From contig NZ_CP149571.1 of assembly GCF_037890695.1 (NCBI RefSeq), positions 2,634,001 to 2,698,000 of the forward strand: 64,000 nt of DNA, written 5' to 3'. The notes beneath the pieces are model-generated. The model made no database searches. It was not told the DNA's origin and worked only from the letters and a program-made list of their open reading frames with translations. The DNA is from Aeromonas jandaei (GTDB lineage: Bacteria; Pseudomonadota; Gammaproteobacteria; Enterobacterales; Aeromonadaceae). A program made the translations under genes and the position numbers. This document shows positions 25,696 to 33,807 of this stretch, one piece after another. Position 1 is the stretch's first letter; each line of letters starts with the position of its first letter.

Positions 25696-26358
25696 ATGTA
25701 CCGGATCCTGTTTCAACACGCCGATTTTCTGGTTATCGACAAGCAGCCCGGCATCGGCATGCATGACGAGAAGGGAGAAGAGGGAGGAGAGACTGAGCCA
25801 GGGCTGGTCAATCGGGTGAAGGCCGATACGGGTCTTACCCTCTATCCGGTACACCGGCTCGACAAGATGACCTCCGGTCTGGTGCTGCTGGCCCGCACCA
25901 CTGAGGCGAACCGCGAACTGAGCATGGCCTTTGCGGCCCGCGAGGTGAGCAAACAGTATCTGGCGCTCTCCGATCGTAAACCGAAGAAGAAACAGGGTTG
26001 GGTGAAGGGGGATATGCAAAAGGGGCGCGGCGGCAGCTGGATGCTGGTGCGCACGCTGGATAATCCTGCCATCAGCTGGTTTGATTCGGTGTCGGTGCGC
26101 GAGGGGCTGCGGCTCTATCGCATCAAACCGCAGACCGGCAAGACCCACCAGATCCGGGTTGCCCTCAAAAGCATCGGCGCCCCCATTCTCGGGGATGAGC
26201 GCTATGGCGGAACGTCAGCAGATCGCGGTTATCTGCATGCCTGGCGGCTCAGCTTTACCCTAGCGGGCGAGCCGTTCGATTTTTTCTGCCCGCCCACGCA
26301 GGGGGCCGAGTTTGTCACCCCCGAGCTGACCGCCGCGATTGCCGCTCTTGCACCTTGA
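25696..26358 (+). CDS. RluA-family pseudouridine synthase
   Basis: A 220-residue stand-alone catalytic domain without an S4 domain. The catalytic Asp is in HRLDKMTSGLVLLA (about residue 57), and later motifs LYRIKPQTGKTHQIRVAL and GDERYGG complete the RluA active site. It resembles the subgroup of small RluA homologues found in Vibrio and Aeromonas rather than RluA, RluC or RluD themselves, so the RNA target (rRNA or tRNA) is open. The ATG at 25696 was chosen because the domain begins at FQHADFLVIDK. The HAD gene follows on the same strand eight bases downstream. Confidence 0.88.
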   Translation: MYRILFQHADFLVIDKQPGIGMHDEKGEEGGETEPGLVNRVKADTGLTLYPVHRLDKMTSGLVLLARTTEANRELSMAFAAREVSKQYLALSDRKPKKKQGWVKGDMQKGRGGSWMLVRTLDNPAISWFDSVSVREGLRLYRIKPQTGKTHQIRVALKSIGAPILGDERYGGTSADRGYLHAWRLSFTLAGEPFDFFCPPTQGAEFVTPELTAAIAALAP

Positions 26359-26365
26359 GGCTCCG

Positions 26366-27063
26366 ATGATAAGCCGCTCGCCAGCTGAACTTGTGGTGCC
26401 GAAAGAGGGGGGGGGAATCGAGAGTGCGGGAGTGGAGCGCGCTGGATCCTGGCCGACTTTGACGACACCCTGGCCCCCGGCGACAGCCATGCCGGCTTAC
26501 TGCGCTATATTCTGCGCCGCAGGCTCTGGCCGCTATTGCTGTTGCCGGTGATTGCGCTGGGTGGGTTGGTCTATCTGGTTCCCAGCCAGCGGCGGCGCGG
26601 CATCTCCCTTATCTGGTGGGCCATCACGCTTTGGCTCTCTCCCCTCGGCTGGCGCAAGCTGGTGCGCGCCTATTGCAGCACCAGGCCGGGGCTGTATCGT
26701 CAGGCTCGCGAGCTGCTGCAAAGCGAGGGCGCGCGCTGCTGGGTGATCTCCGCCAGCCCCTGCGCACTGGTGCGAGCCCAGCTCTATCAGCAACTGCCCG
26801 GCCAGTTGCCCCACCGGATTATTGGCTCGCAGATGCACTACCGGCTTGGCGGCCTGATGCCGCGCTTCTACTGCCACGGTCAGCACAAGCTGCTGCCAGA
26901 GATCTGCGCCCTCGATACCGAGCTGGCCTTGAGCGACAGCCTGCACGATCTGCCGCTGCTGGGGTTGGGGAAAGAGGCGTGGTTGATCAATCCGACGCCC
27001 ACGCGACTGCAAAAAGCCCGTGCCAGCTTGCCCCATCTGATGGTCAAAAACTGGCAACTGTAA
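26366..27063 (+). pseudogene. HAD-family phosphatase, out of frame after a G9 tract
   Basis: The frame ending at 27063 encodes a haloacid dehalogenase hydrolase: motif I ADFDDTLAPGDS (about 26450), motif II VISASP, a Lys-containing segment HGQHKLLPEI and motif III ALSDSLHDLPLL. These suggest a SerB-like or lipid-phosphate phosphatase with a membrane-facing insert (LWPLLLLPVIALGGLVYL). In this frame no ATG, GTG or TTG lies between an upstream stop at 26386 and motif I. The likely start, ATG 26366, is in another frame and would join only if the run of nine Gs at 26407-26415 had ten (or seven). The gene is therefore off in this sequence, unless it starts at an unusual codon. The first 20-30 residues are uncertain. 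Confidence 0.72.
26407..26415. repeat. Homopolymeric G9 tract inside the 5' end of the HAD gene
   Basis: Nine consecutive Gs, the longest homopolymer I noticed in the window, placed between the presumed start and motif I of the HAD phosphatase. A change of one G would restore the frame. Confidence 0.85.
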
Positions 27064-27121
27064 GGCAAAGCTGACAGCCATGCGGGTCGTCACACGTTGA
27101 TCCGCAGGGCTGCGGCTTGAA

Positions 27122-27139
27122 TGTCACAATCCATTTACA
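27122..27139. promoter_or_regulatory. Candidate TyrR box upstream of hppD
   Basis: TGTCAC-N6-TTTACA compared with the TyrR consensus TGTAAA-N6-TTTACA: the right half is perfect, the left matches 4 of 6, and the spacing is exact. It lies about 150 bases before a tyrosine catabolic operon, the expected TyrR target. No second box was found. Confidence 0.5.
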
Positions 27140-27287
27140 TCTTTTGCTGCCAGCTGAGAAAAACTATCTGCAGCCCGCCTCTTCTCTTCCTGCTACGCCC
27201 TGCCTCTAATGAAACAAGTTGTTAACACTTGCTGCGCCGCTGGGTGCCGCAATCCGTTTTAACCGAATCAAGAGCAAGGAGCGCCCG

Positions 27288-28424
27288 ATGAATGCCACCT
27301 CTTCCGCCACCCATACCATCAATCCGTTAGGCACTGACGGTTTCGAGTTCGTCGAGTACACGGCCCCCGATGCCAAGGGGATTGCCGCCCTCAAGAGCCT
27401 GTTCGTCTCGCTCGGGTTTGCCGAGGTCGCCAAACATAAACACAAGCAGTGCTGGCTCTACCGGCAGGGGGATATCAACTTCGTGGTCAATGCCGAGCCC
27501 CACTCCCAGGCGGAGCAGTTTGCCAGCCTGCACGGGCCGAGCGTTTGCGGCATGGCATTTCGGGTGAGCGATGCGGGCAAGGCACAGCAGTACGCCATCG
27601 CCAAGGGGGCCAAGCCCTTTATCGGCAAGATTGGCCCGATGGAGCTCAATATTCCCGCCATCTACGGTATCGGCGAGAGCACCCTCTCCTTTGTCGACCG
27701 TTATGGCGACAAGGGCTCCATCTATGACGTGGATTTTGTCTTCTACCCCGACTGGCAGGCCCGGATGGCAGAGGTGGATGCCGGTCTTATCGAGATCGAT
27801 CACCTGACCCACAACGTCCATCGCGGCAATATGGATGTCTGGTCCAATTTCTATGAGCGGATTGGCAACTTCCGCGAAATTCGCTACTTCGATATCGAGG
27901 GCAAGCTGACCGGGCTGCATTCACGCGCCATGACAGCCCCCTGCGGCAAGATCCGCATCCCCATCAACGAGTCGGCGGATGACAAGTCCCAGATTGAGGA
28001 GTACCTGCGCCAGTACAAGGGGGAGGGGATCCAGCACATTGCGCTCTCCTCGGCCGACATCTACCACACCATCCGCACCCTGCGCAGCCGCGGTACCGGC
28101 TTTATGCCGACCCCGGATACCTACTACGAGAAGGTGAATAGCCGGGTCGAGGGGCATCAGGAGGATCTGGCGGCCCTCAAAGAGCTGCGCATCCTTATCG
28201 ACGGCTCTCCCACCAAGGATGGCATCCTGTTGCAGATCTTCACCGATACCGTGATTGGCCCGGTCTTCTTCGAGATCATCCAGCGCAAGGGCAACGAAGG
28301 GTTTGGTGAGGGCAATTTCAAGGCACTGTTTGAATCGATCGAGCTGGACCAGATCCGCCGTGGCGTGCTGGATGGCGGCGAGGATGAGAAGGGTGCCCGC
28401 AAAGAGGGAGCGAGCAATGCGTAA
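27288..28424 (+). CDS. hppD: 4-Hydroxyphenylpyruvate dioxygenase
   Basis: A 378-residue Fe(II) enzyme that converts 4-hydroxyphenylpyruvate to homogentisate, the first step of the pathway encoded here. Metal ligands fit: His in EIDHLTHNV (about residue 170), His in GIQHIALSS (about 248) and Glu in GPVFFEIIQRKG (about 327). The C-terminal GFGEGNFKALFESIE is the characteristic closing helix. ATG 27288 follows AAGGAG; the frame is open upstream without coding character. Its stop overlaps the hmgA start by eight bases, so expression is coupled. Confidence 0.96.
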   Translation: MNATSSATHTINPLGTDGFEFVEYTAPDAKGIAALKSLFVSLGFAEVAKHKHKQCWLYRQGDINFVVNAEPHSQAEQFASLHGPSVCGMAFRVSDAGKAQQYAIAKGAKPFIGKIGPMELNIPAIYGIGESTLSFVDRYGDKGSIYDVDFVFYPDWQARMAEVDAGLIEIDHLTHNVHRGNMDVWSNFYERIGNFREIRYFDIEGKLTGLHSRAMTAPCGKIRIPINESADDKSQIEEYLRQYKGEGIQHIALSSADIYHTIRTLRSRGTGFMPTPDTYYEKVNSRVEGHQEDLAALKELRILIDGSPTKDGILLQIFTDTVIGPVFFEIIQRKGNEGFGEGNFKALFESIELDQIRRGVLDGGEDEKGARKEGASNA

Positions 28425-29568
28425 CTGGATTAACTTCCCCCATCGGGAGGGCGCTCACTCCCGACAGGCTCATGCCGACCTGCCTGAACAGGCCATCTAT
28501 GAGCGCGAGCTGGGGCGCAGTGGCTTTTTCGGCCCCGCCACCCACATGCACCACAAGCATGCCCCCACCGACTGGAGCAGTTGGGAAGGGCCGCTGCGGC
28601 CACGGCTGTTTGACTTGAATGCCCTGCAGGAGGAGGTAAGTTCGATCTCCCCCTGGGTGGCTCCCGACATTCTCAGCAACCCCCATTGCCGCTACCGGAT
28701 ATGGCGGCTCTCCGAGGCGATGCCGTTTCTGGTGCGCAACGCCGACGGCGACGAGCTGCTCTTTATCCACGAGGGGGGCGGCGAGTTCTTCTGCGACTAC
28801 GGCCACCTGACCCTGCGCGATGGTGACTATGTGGTGATCCCCCGTGGCACCATGTGGCGCATCGAGCCGACGGCGCCCCTGTTCATCCTGATGATCGAGG
28901 CGACCAACGACAGCTACCAGCTGCCGGACAAGGGGCTGGTGGGCAATCACGCCATCTTCGACCCGACTGCGCTGGATGTGCCCGCCATCAACGAACGCTT
29001 TTTGGCCCAGCAGGATGAGAATCCCTGGTCGCTGCAGGTGAAGCGCCATGATCAGGTGTCGGTCATCACCTGGCCGTTCAACCCGCTGGATGCGCAAGGT
29101 TGGCACGGGGATTTGTGCGTGGTGCGCCTCAACTGGCGGGATATTCGCCCGCTGATGAGCCACCGCTACCATCTGCCGCCGTCGGCACACTCCACCTTTG
29201 TGGCGAGTCGCTTCGTGATTTGTACCTTCGTGCCGCGCCCCATCGAGAGCGACCCCGGCGCCCTCAAGGTGCCCTTCTATCACAGCAATGACGATTACGA
29301 CGAGGTGCTCTTCTACCACGCCGGGGATTTCTTCAGCCGGGACAATATCGAGCGGGGCATGGTTACCTTCCACCCTGCCGGTTTCACCCACGGCCCCCAT
29401 CCCAAGGCGTTTGCGGCGGGGCAGGCCTATGCCAAGAAGTTCACCGACGAGGTGGCGGTCATGCTTGATACCCGCGATGCGCTGAACGTCGGTAGCCTCT
29501 GCGAACGGATCGAGAACACCCGGTATGTCTCCAGCTGGCAGCGCCCGGACGCGGCTGCTGGCAAATAA
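28417..29568 (+). CDS. hmgA: Homogentisate 1,2-dioxygenase
   Basis: A 383-residue ring-cleaving enzyme making maleylacetoacetate. It is shorter than the human-type enzyme (about 440) but the size of Shewanella/Vibrio forms. Visible features: FGPATHMHHKHAPTDW near the N-terminus, the cupin core ELLFIHEGGGEFFCDYG, and C-terminal metal ligands His in VPFYHSNDDYDEVLFYH and THGPHP. Loss of this gene leads to brown pyomelanin in other bacteria. It overlaps hppD by eight bases. Confidence 0.93.
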   Translation: MRNWINFPHREGAHSRQAHADLPEQAIYERELGRSGFFGPATHMHHKHAPTDWSSWEGPLRPRLFDLNALQEEVSSISPWVAPDILSNPHCRYRIWRLSEAMPFLVRNADGDELLFIHEGGGEFFCDYGHLTLRDGDYVVIPRGTMWRIEPTAPLFILMIEATNDSYQLPDKGLVGNHAIFDPTALDVPAINERFLAQQDENPWSLQVKRHDQVSVITWPFNPLDAQGWHGDLCVVRLNWRDIRPLMSHRYHLPPSAHSTFVASRFVICTFVPRPIESDPGALKVPFYHSNDDYDEVLFYHAGDFFSRDNIERGMVTFHPAGFTHGPHPKAFAAGQAYAKKFTDEVAVMLDTRDALNVGSLCERIENTRYVSSWQRPDAAAGK

Positions 29569-29578
29569 GGAATCGCTT

Positions 29579-30574
29579 ATGAAATTGGCAACATTGAACA
29601 ATGGCAAGCGCGATGGCGCTTTGGTGGTGGTGAGCCGGGATCTGACCCGTGCAGTGCGGGTGAGCGAGATTGCCCCGACTTTGCAGGCCGCCCTCGATGA
29701 GTGGGCCGAGGCTGCCCCCAGTCTTGAGGCTGTCTATCAGCAGCTTAACGAGGGCCGCGTGGCCGAGGCGTTCCCCTTTGACGAAGCGTCTTGCCTCTCT
29801 CCGCTGCCGCGCGCCTACCAGTGGGCCGATGGCAGCGCCTACGTCAACCATGTGGAGCTGGTGCGCAAGGCCCGCGGCGCCGAGATGCCGGAGAGCTTCT
29901 GGCACGATCCGCTGATGTATCAGGGGGGCTCCGACAGCTTCCTCGCTCCCCGTGGGCCGATTGTCATGGGCTCCGAGGAGTGGGGGATCGATTTCGAGTC
30001 GGAAGTGGCCATCATCACCGACGACGTGCCGATGGGGGTAAGCCCGCAGGGTGCTGCCAGCCACATCAAATTGCTGATGCTGGTCAACGATGTAAGCCTG
30101 CGCAACCTCATTCCGGGCGAGCTGGCCAAGGGCTTTGGCTTCTTCCAGTCCAAACCATCGAGCGCCTTCTCGCCAGTGGCCATCACCCCGGATGAGCTGG
30201 GGGATGACTGGCGCGATGGCAAGGTTCATCTGCCGCTTCTGACTCACCTCAATGGTGCGCTGTTCGGTGCGCCCGAAGCTGGGGTGGACATGACCTTCAA
30301 CTTCTTCGAGCTGATTGCCCATGCGGCCAAGACCCGCCCCCTTGGTGCGGGCTGCATCATCGGCTCCGGCACCGTCTCCAACTACGATCGCAGCGCAGGT
30401 TCATCCTGCATCGCCGAGCGGCGCATGCTGGAAATTCTTGATTGTGATCAAGCTATAACCCCCTATATGAAATTTGGTGATAGAGTGGCCATCACCATGC
30501 TGGATCGCAATGGCAAGAGCCTGTTTGGCACACTCTCCCAGCAAGTGGTGCAGGGTGGCAGCCAGACAGAGTGA
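29579..30574 (+). CDS. fahA: Fumarylacetoacetate hydrolase
   Basis: A 331-residue FAH-family enzyme hydrolysing fumarylacetoacetate to fumarate and acetoacetate. The metal-binding region is present: GIDFESEVAIITDDVP (about 135-150), followed by GFGFFQSKPSSAFSPVAITPDELG and the GSGTVSNYD motif. The start ATG 29579 follows AAGGAAT ten bases after the hmgA stop; an in-frame ATG at 29525 lies inside hmgA and was rejected. Confidence 0.95.
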   Translation: MKLATLNNGKRDGALVVVSRDLTRAVRVSEIAPTLQAALDEWAEAAPSLEAVYQQLNEGRVAEAFPFDEASCLSPLPRAYQWADGSAYVNHVELVRKARGAEMPESFWHDPLMYQGGSDSFLAPRGPIVMGSEEWGIDFESEVAIITDDVPMGVSPQGAASHIKLLMLVNDVSLRNLIPGELAKGFGFFQSKPSSAFSPVAITPDELGDDWRDGKVHLPLLTHLNGALFGAPEAGVDMTFNFFELIAHAAKTRPLGAGCIIGSGTVSNYDRSAGSSCIAERRMLEILDCDQAITPYMKFGDRVAITMLDRNGKSLFGTLSQQVVQGGSQTE

Positions 30575-30642
30575 TGATCCCCGAGAGATGGGGGGCCGAC
30601 AGGGGCGAGGCTGCCTGTCGGCTGACAAAAGAAGGACGAAGT

Positions 30643-31281
30643 ATGTTGCAGTTGTTTGGCTACTGGCGCTCGTCAGCCAGTTTTCGGGTGCGGATCGTGT
30701 TGCAGCTCAAGGGACTGGATTATGAGCAGCACCCGATCAATTTGCGGCAGGGGGAGCAGCGCGAGAAGAGTTACAAACGGATTAACCCGCAGGGGTTGGT
30801 GCCCTTTCTGGTGGATGGCGATGTGCAGATCGGTCAGTCGGTCGCCATCATGGAGTACCTTGACGAAACCTATCCCGCCCACCCCCTGATGCCCTCGGCC
30901 CCCGAAGCGCGTGCCAAGGTGCGCCAGATAGTCAACATGATCGCCTGTGATATCCACCCGCTCAACAATCTGCGGGTGCTTAACTATCTGGAAGAGCACT
31001 TCAGAGTGGGCAAGGAGCACGAGGCGGTTTGGTATCGCCACTGGATTGACGAAACCTTCACCGCCCTCGAACAACTGCTGATGACTACCGCCGGTATCTA
31101 CTGTGTCGGCAACGAAGTGACCCTGGCCGACTGCATGCTGGTGCCCCAGGTCTACAACGCCCGCCGTTACGACATGACGCTGGACGCGTATCCGACCATC
31201 AACCGCATCGTCGCCAACTGCGAACAGTTGCAGGCCTTTATCAAGGCGGCCCCTGCCAACCAGCCGGATGCCCAGCACTGA
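30643..31281 (+). CDS. maiA: Maleylacetoacetate isomerase (zeta-class GST)
   Basis: A 212-residue glutathione S-transferase-fold enzyme isomerising maleylacetoacetate to fumarylacetoacetate. The zeta-class motif SSASFRVRI (about residue 10) contains the catalytic Ser, and IGQSVAIMEYLDETYP is the glutathione-binding segment. The order hppD-hmgA-fahA-maiA completes tyrosine degradation. It starts 68 bases after fahA with AAGGAC as ribosome binding site and is followed by a terminator. Confidence 0.95.
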   Translation: MLQLFGYWRSSASFRVRIVLQLKGLDYEQHPINLRQGEQREKSYKRINPQGLVPFLVDGDVQIGQSVAIMEYLDETYPAHPLMPSAPEARAKVRQIVNMIACDIHPLNNLRVLNYLEEHFRVGKEHEAVWYRHWIDETFTALEQLLMTTAGIYCVGNEVTLADCMLVPQVYNARRYDMTLDAYPTINRIVANCEQLQAFIKAAPANQPDAQH

Positions 31282-31371
31282 TATCATCAGGGTGTCTTGA
31301 CCAGCAGCCCAATCCTTTATCTCTTTGGTTGGGTTATTTCATTAATGCCAGTGCGTTAATGGGGCAAATTA

Positions 31372-31396
31372 AAAGCCTCTCGTTAAGAGAGGCTTT
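31372..31396. terminator. Bidirectional Rho-independent terminator
   Basis: Stem AAAGCCTCTC / GAGAGGCTTT with a GTTAA loop, between convergent maiA and asnB. Confidence 0.9.
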
Positions 31397-31438
31397 ATCA
31401 ACACATATACCTTTGTTCATCGACTGCCAATCAGCAGA

Positions 31439-33103
31439 TCAATACCCCTGCTGGTGCACGTCCATTACGGCGCGGCCGGACGGGTCGGCCATCTCTTTGA
31501 ACTTGGCATCCCACTCCAGCGCGGTGGGAGTGGAGCAGGCGACCGACTTGCCGTAGGGCACGGTACGGGCGGCAGCTTCCAGCGGGAAGTGCTCGTCGAA
31601 GATGGCGCGGTAGAAGTAGGCCTCCTTGGTGAGCGGGGTGTTGATGGGGAAGCGGAATGCGGCCGCTTCGAACATCTGATCCGTCACCTCTTGTTCTACC
31701 ATGGCTTTCAGGCTGTCGATCCATGAATAACCCACGCCATCGGAGAACTGCTCCTTCTGACGCCATGCCACTTCATGGGGCAGCAGATCCTCGAACGCTT
31801 CGCGCAGGATGTGCTTCTCAATCTTGCCTTTGCCGCACATCTTGTCAGCCGGCTGCAGGCGCATCGCCACGTCCATGAACTCCTTGTCGAGGAAGGGCAC
31901 ACGACCTTCCACGCCCCAGGCGGCCATCGATTTGTTGGCGCGCAGGCAGTCATAGAGGTGCAAGGAGGCGAGCTTGCGCACGTTCTCTTCGTGGAACTCT
32001 TTGGCGTTGGGCGCCTTGTGGAAGTAGAGATAGCCACCGAACAGCTCATCGGAGCCTTCGCCGGAGAGCACCATTTTGATCCCCATCGCCTTGATGTAGC
32101 GGGCCATCAGATACATTGGCGTGGAGGCGCGGATGGTGGTGACGTCATAGGTCTCGAGGTGATAGATGACGTCGCGCAGGGCATCCAGACCCTCCTGCAC
32201 GGTGAAGTGGATCTGGTGGTGGATGGTGCCCAGATGGTCAGCCACCTTGCGGGCGGCGGCGAGATCAGGTGAGCCTTCCAGCCCGACGGCGAAGGAGTGC
32301 AGTTGCGGCCACCAGGCTTCGCTCTTGCCATCGTCCTCGATGCGGCGCGCCGCATAGAGCTTGGTGATGGCGGAGATGACGGAGGAGTCCAGCCCGCCGG
32401 AGAGCAGCACGCCATAGGGCACGTCGCACATCAGCTGGCGCTTGACCGCCGCTTCCAGCGCCGCTTTCAGCTCGGCCTTGTCGCTGACGTTGTGCTCGAC
32501 CGCGCTGTATTCCATCCAGTCGCGCTTGTACCACTGTTTGAGCTCGCCATCCTTGCTCCACAGGTAGTGTCCCGGCGGGAAGGTTTCGACGCTCTTGCAG
32601 ACCGGTACCAGCGCCTTCATCTCGGAGGCGACATAGAAGTTGCCGTGCTCGTCGCGACCGGTATAGAGGGGGATGATCCCCATGTGGTCGCGACCAATCA
32701 GGTAGGCATCCTGTTCGGCGTCATAAAGGATAAAGGCAAAGATGCCGTTGAGATCGTCGAGAAACGCCGGGCCCTTCTCCTTGTAGAGCGCCAGCAGCAC
32801 TTCACAGTCTGATTTGGTCTGGAACTGGAAGTCGACCTTGAGGGTCTTTTCCAGCTCTTTGTGGTTGTAGATCTCGCCGTTGACCGCCAGCACATGGGTG
32901 CGCTCGGGGTTGTAGAGCGGCTGGGCGCCATTGCCCGGGTCGACGATGGCCAGACGCTCATGCACCAGAATGGCTTTGTCGGAGCTGTAGACACCGGACC
33001 AGTCAGGCCCGCGGTGACGAAGTCGCTTGGACATCTCCAGCGCCGATTTGCGCAGGGCTACTGCATCGGACTTGATATCCAGAATGCCGAAAATTGAACA
33101 CAT
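31439..33103 (-). CDS. asnB: Asparagine synthetase B (glutamine-hydrolysing)
   Basis: A 554-residue enzyme, identical in length to E. coli AsnB. The N-terminal glutaminase begins with the nucleophile Cys2 (MCSIFGILD), with RHRGPDWSG and NGEIYNH following. The synthetase domain has the PP-loop LLSGGLDSS (about residue 230) and SGEGSDELFGGY (about 345). It makes asparagine from aspartate, glutamine and ATP. It is monocistronic; a weak hairpin lies in its leader. Confidence 0.97.
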   Translation of the reverse strand: MCSIFGILDIKSDAVALRKSALEMSKRLRHRGPDWSGVYSSDKAILVHERLAIVDPGNGAQPLYNPERTHVLAVNGEIYNHKELEKTLKVDFQFQTKSDCEVLLALYKEKGPAFLDDLNGIFAFILYDAEQDAYLIGRDHMGIIPLYTGRDEHGNFYVASEMKALVPVCKSVETFPPGHYLWSKDGELKQWYKRDWMEYSAVEHNVSDKAELKAALEAAVKRQLMCDVPYGVLLSGGLDSSVISAITKLYAARRIEDDGKSEAWWPQLHSFAVGLEGSPDLAAARKVADHLGTIHHQIHFTVQEGLDALRDVIYHLETYDVTTIRASTPMYLMARYIKAMGIKMVLSGEGSDELFGGYLYFHKAPNAKEFHEENVRKLASLHLYDCLRANKSMAAWGVEGRVPFLDKEFMDVAMRLQPADKMCGKGKIEKHILREAFEDLLPHEVAWRQKEQFSDGVGYSWIDSLKAMVEQEVTDQMFEAAAFRFPINTPLTKEAYFYRAIFDEHFPLEAAARTVPYGKSVACSTPTALEWDAKFKEMADPSGRAVMDVHQQGY

Positions 33104-33130
33104 TGGCGGTAATCCTCTTGATTTTTATAT

Positions 33131-33151
33131 GAGCCCCCCACGTTTGGGCTC
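33131..33151 (-). other. Weak hairpin in the asnB leader
   Basis: Inverted repeat GAGCCC (33131-33136) / GGGCTC (33146-33151), about 28 bases upstream of the asnB start on its transcribed strand. Its proximity to the ribosome binding site could affect initiation, but the stem is only six base pairs. Confidence 0.3.
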
Positions 33152-33295
33152 GAAATTCCATTTACATTCCTCGTCAGACACAATGCCTAGCGGAAAAACC
33201 TTTTGCAAGCGGGAAAACCGCAGAAAATCATGCCGTAAGCGTCAAGCGGATCAACAGGATAAGGGCTGCTGCAACGGGGCTGGGTGACGTGAGCG

Positions 33296-33664
33296 TCAAG
33301 TCGAGGCGGGTTCGAAGATGACGTAGACCTTGCGACAGGGGGTAAGGGTTTCCCACTCTCCGACAAAACCGGCGGGAATGACAAATTGATCGCCGGGTTT
33401 GAGGGCCAGCTGGCCGCCCAGACTATCGTGGATCACCACATCCCCTTCCAGCAGCTGGCAATACTCGTGCTCGGTGTAGTGGATGGCCCAGCGGCCCGGC
33501 TCGCAAGCCCAGAAGCCGATGTGAAACTGCTGGCTGGGATCGGAGTAGTGGTTCCACACCGTCTGACTCGGGTTGCCCGCTTTAATGCGCTCGGGGGCAG
33601 GCATCAGCGGGATGGGGGCCGCCTCATGGCGGTCGAGCAAAATCCAGTCGTTGAGGGTCTTCAT
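33296..33664 (-). CDS. Cupin-domain protein (Cupin_3/DUF861 type)
   Basis: A 122-residue single-domain cupin. The two cupin motifs are seen as GRWAIHYTEHEYCQLLEGDVVI (split over residues about 56-78) and PGDQFVIPAGFVGEWE (about 91-106). The consensus metal His/Glu pattern of motif 1 is largely retained (H-x-E-H-E). Relatives include (S)-ureidoglycine-like and ethanolamine-type cupins, but no pathway genes are adjacent. Function unknown. It lies between a terminator and the asnB promoter region on the same strand as both neighbours. Confidence 0.8.
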   Translation of the reverse strand: MKTLNDWILLDRHEAAPIPLMPAPERIKAGNPSQTVWNHYSDPSQQFHIGFWACEPGRWAIHYTEHEYCQLLEGDVVIHDSLGGQLALKPGDQFVIPAGFVGEWETLTPCRKVYVIFEPAST

Positions 33665-33694
33665 GGTGCCTCCTTGGCTGCGGCAGATAGGAAA

Positions 33695-33715
33695 GCGGGG
33701 CCATCCAGGCCCCGC
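33695..33715 (-). terminator. Terminator-like hairpin after the YbaL-type gene
   Basis: Stem GCGGGGCC / GGCCCCGC with a five-base loop; reading leftward it is followed by TTTCC. The T-run is short. Confidence 0.6.
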
Positions 33716-33807
33716 GTTTGTTCGTTTTATTAAACGAGGTTGTGCATAACTTAAACGATGATCATTCCCTTGCCAAGAGCCCTTGCCAAGGGCCGCTGGC
33801 CGCAGGA

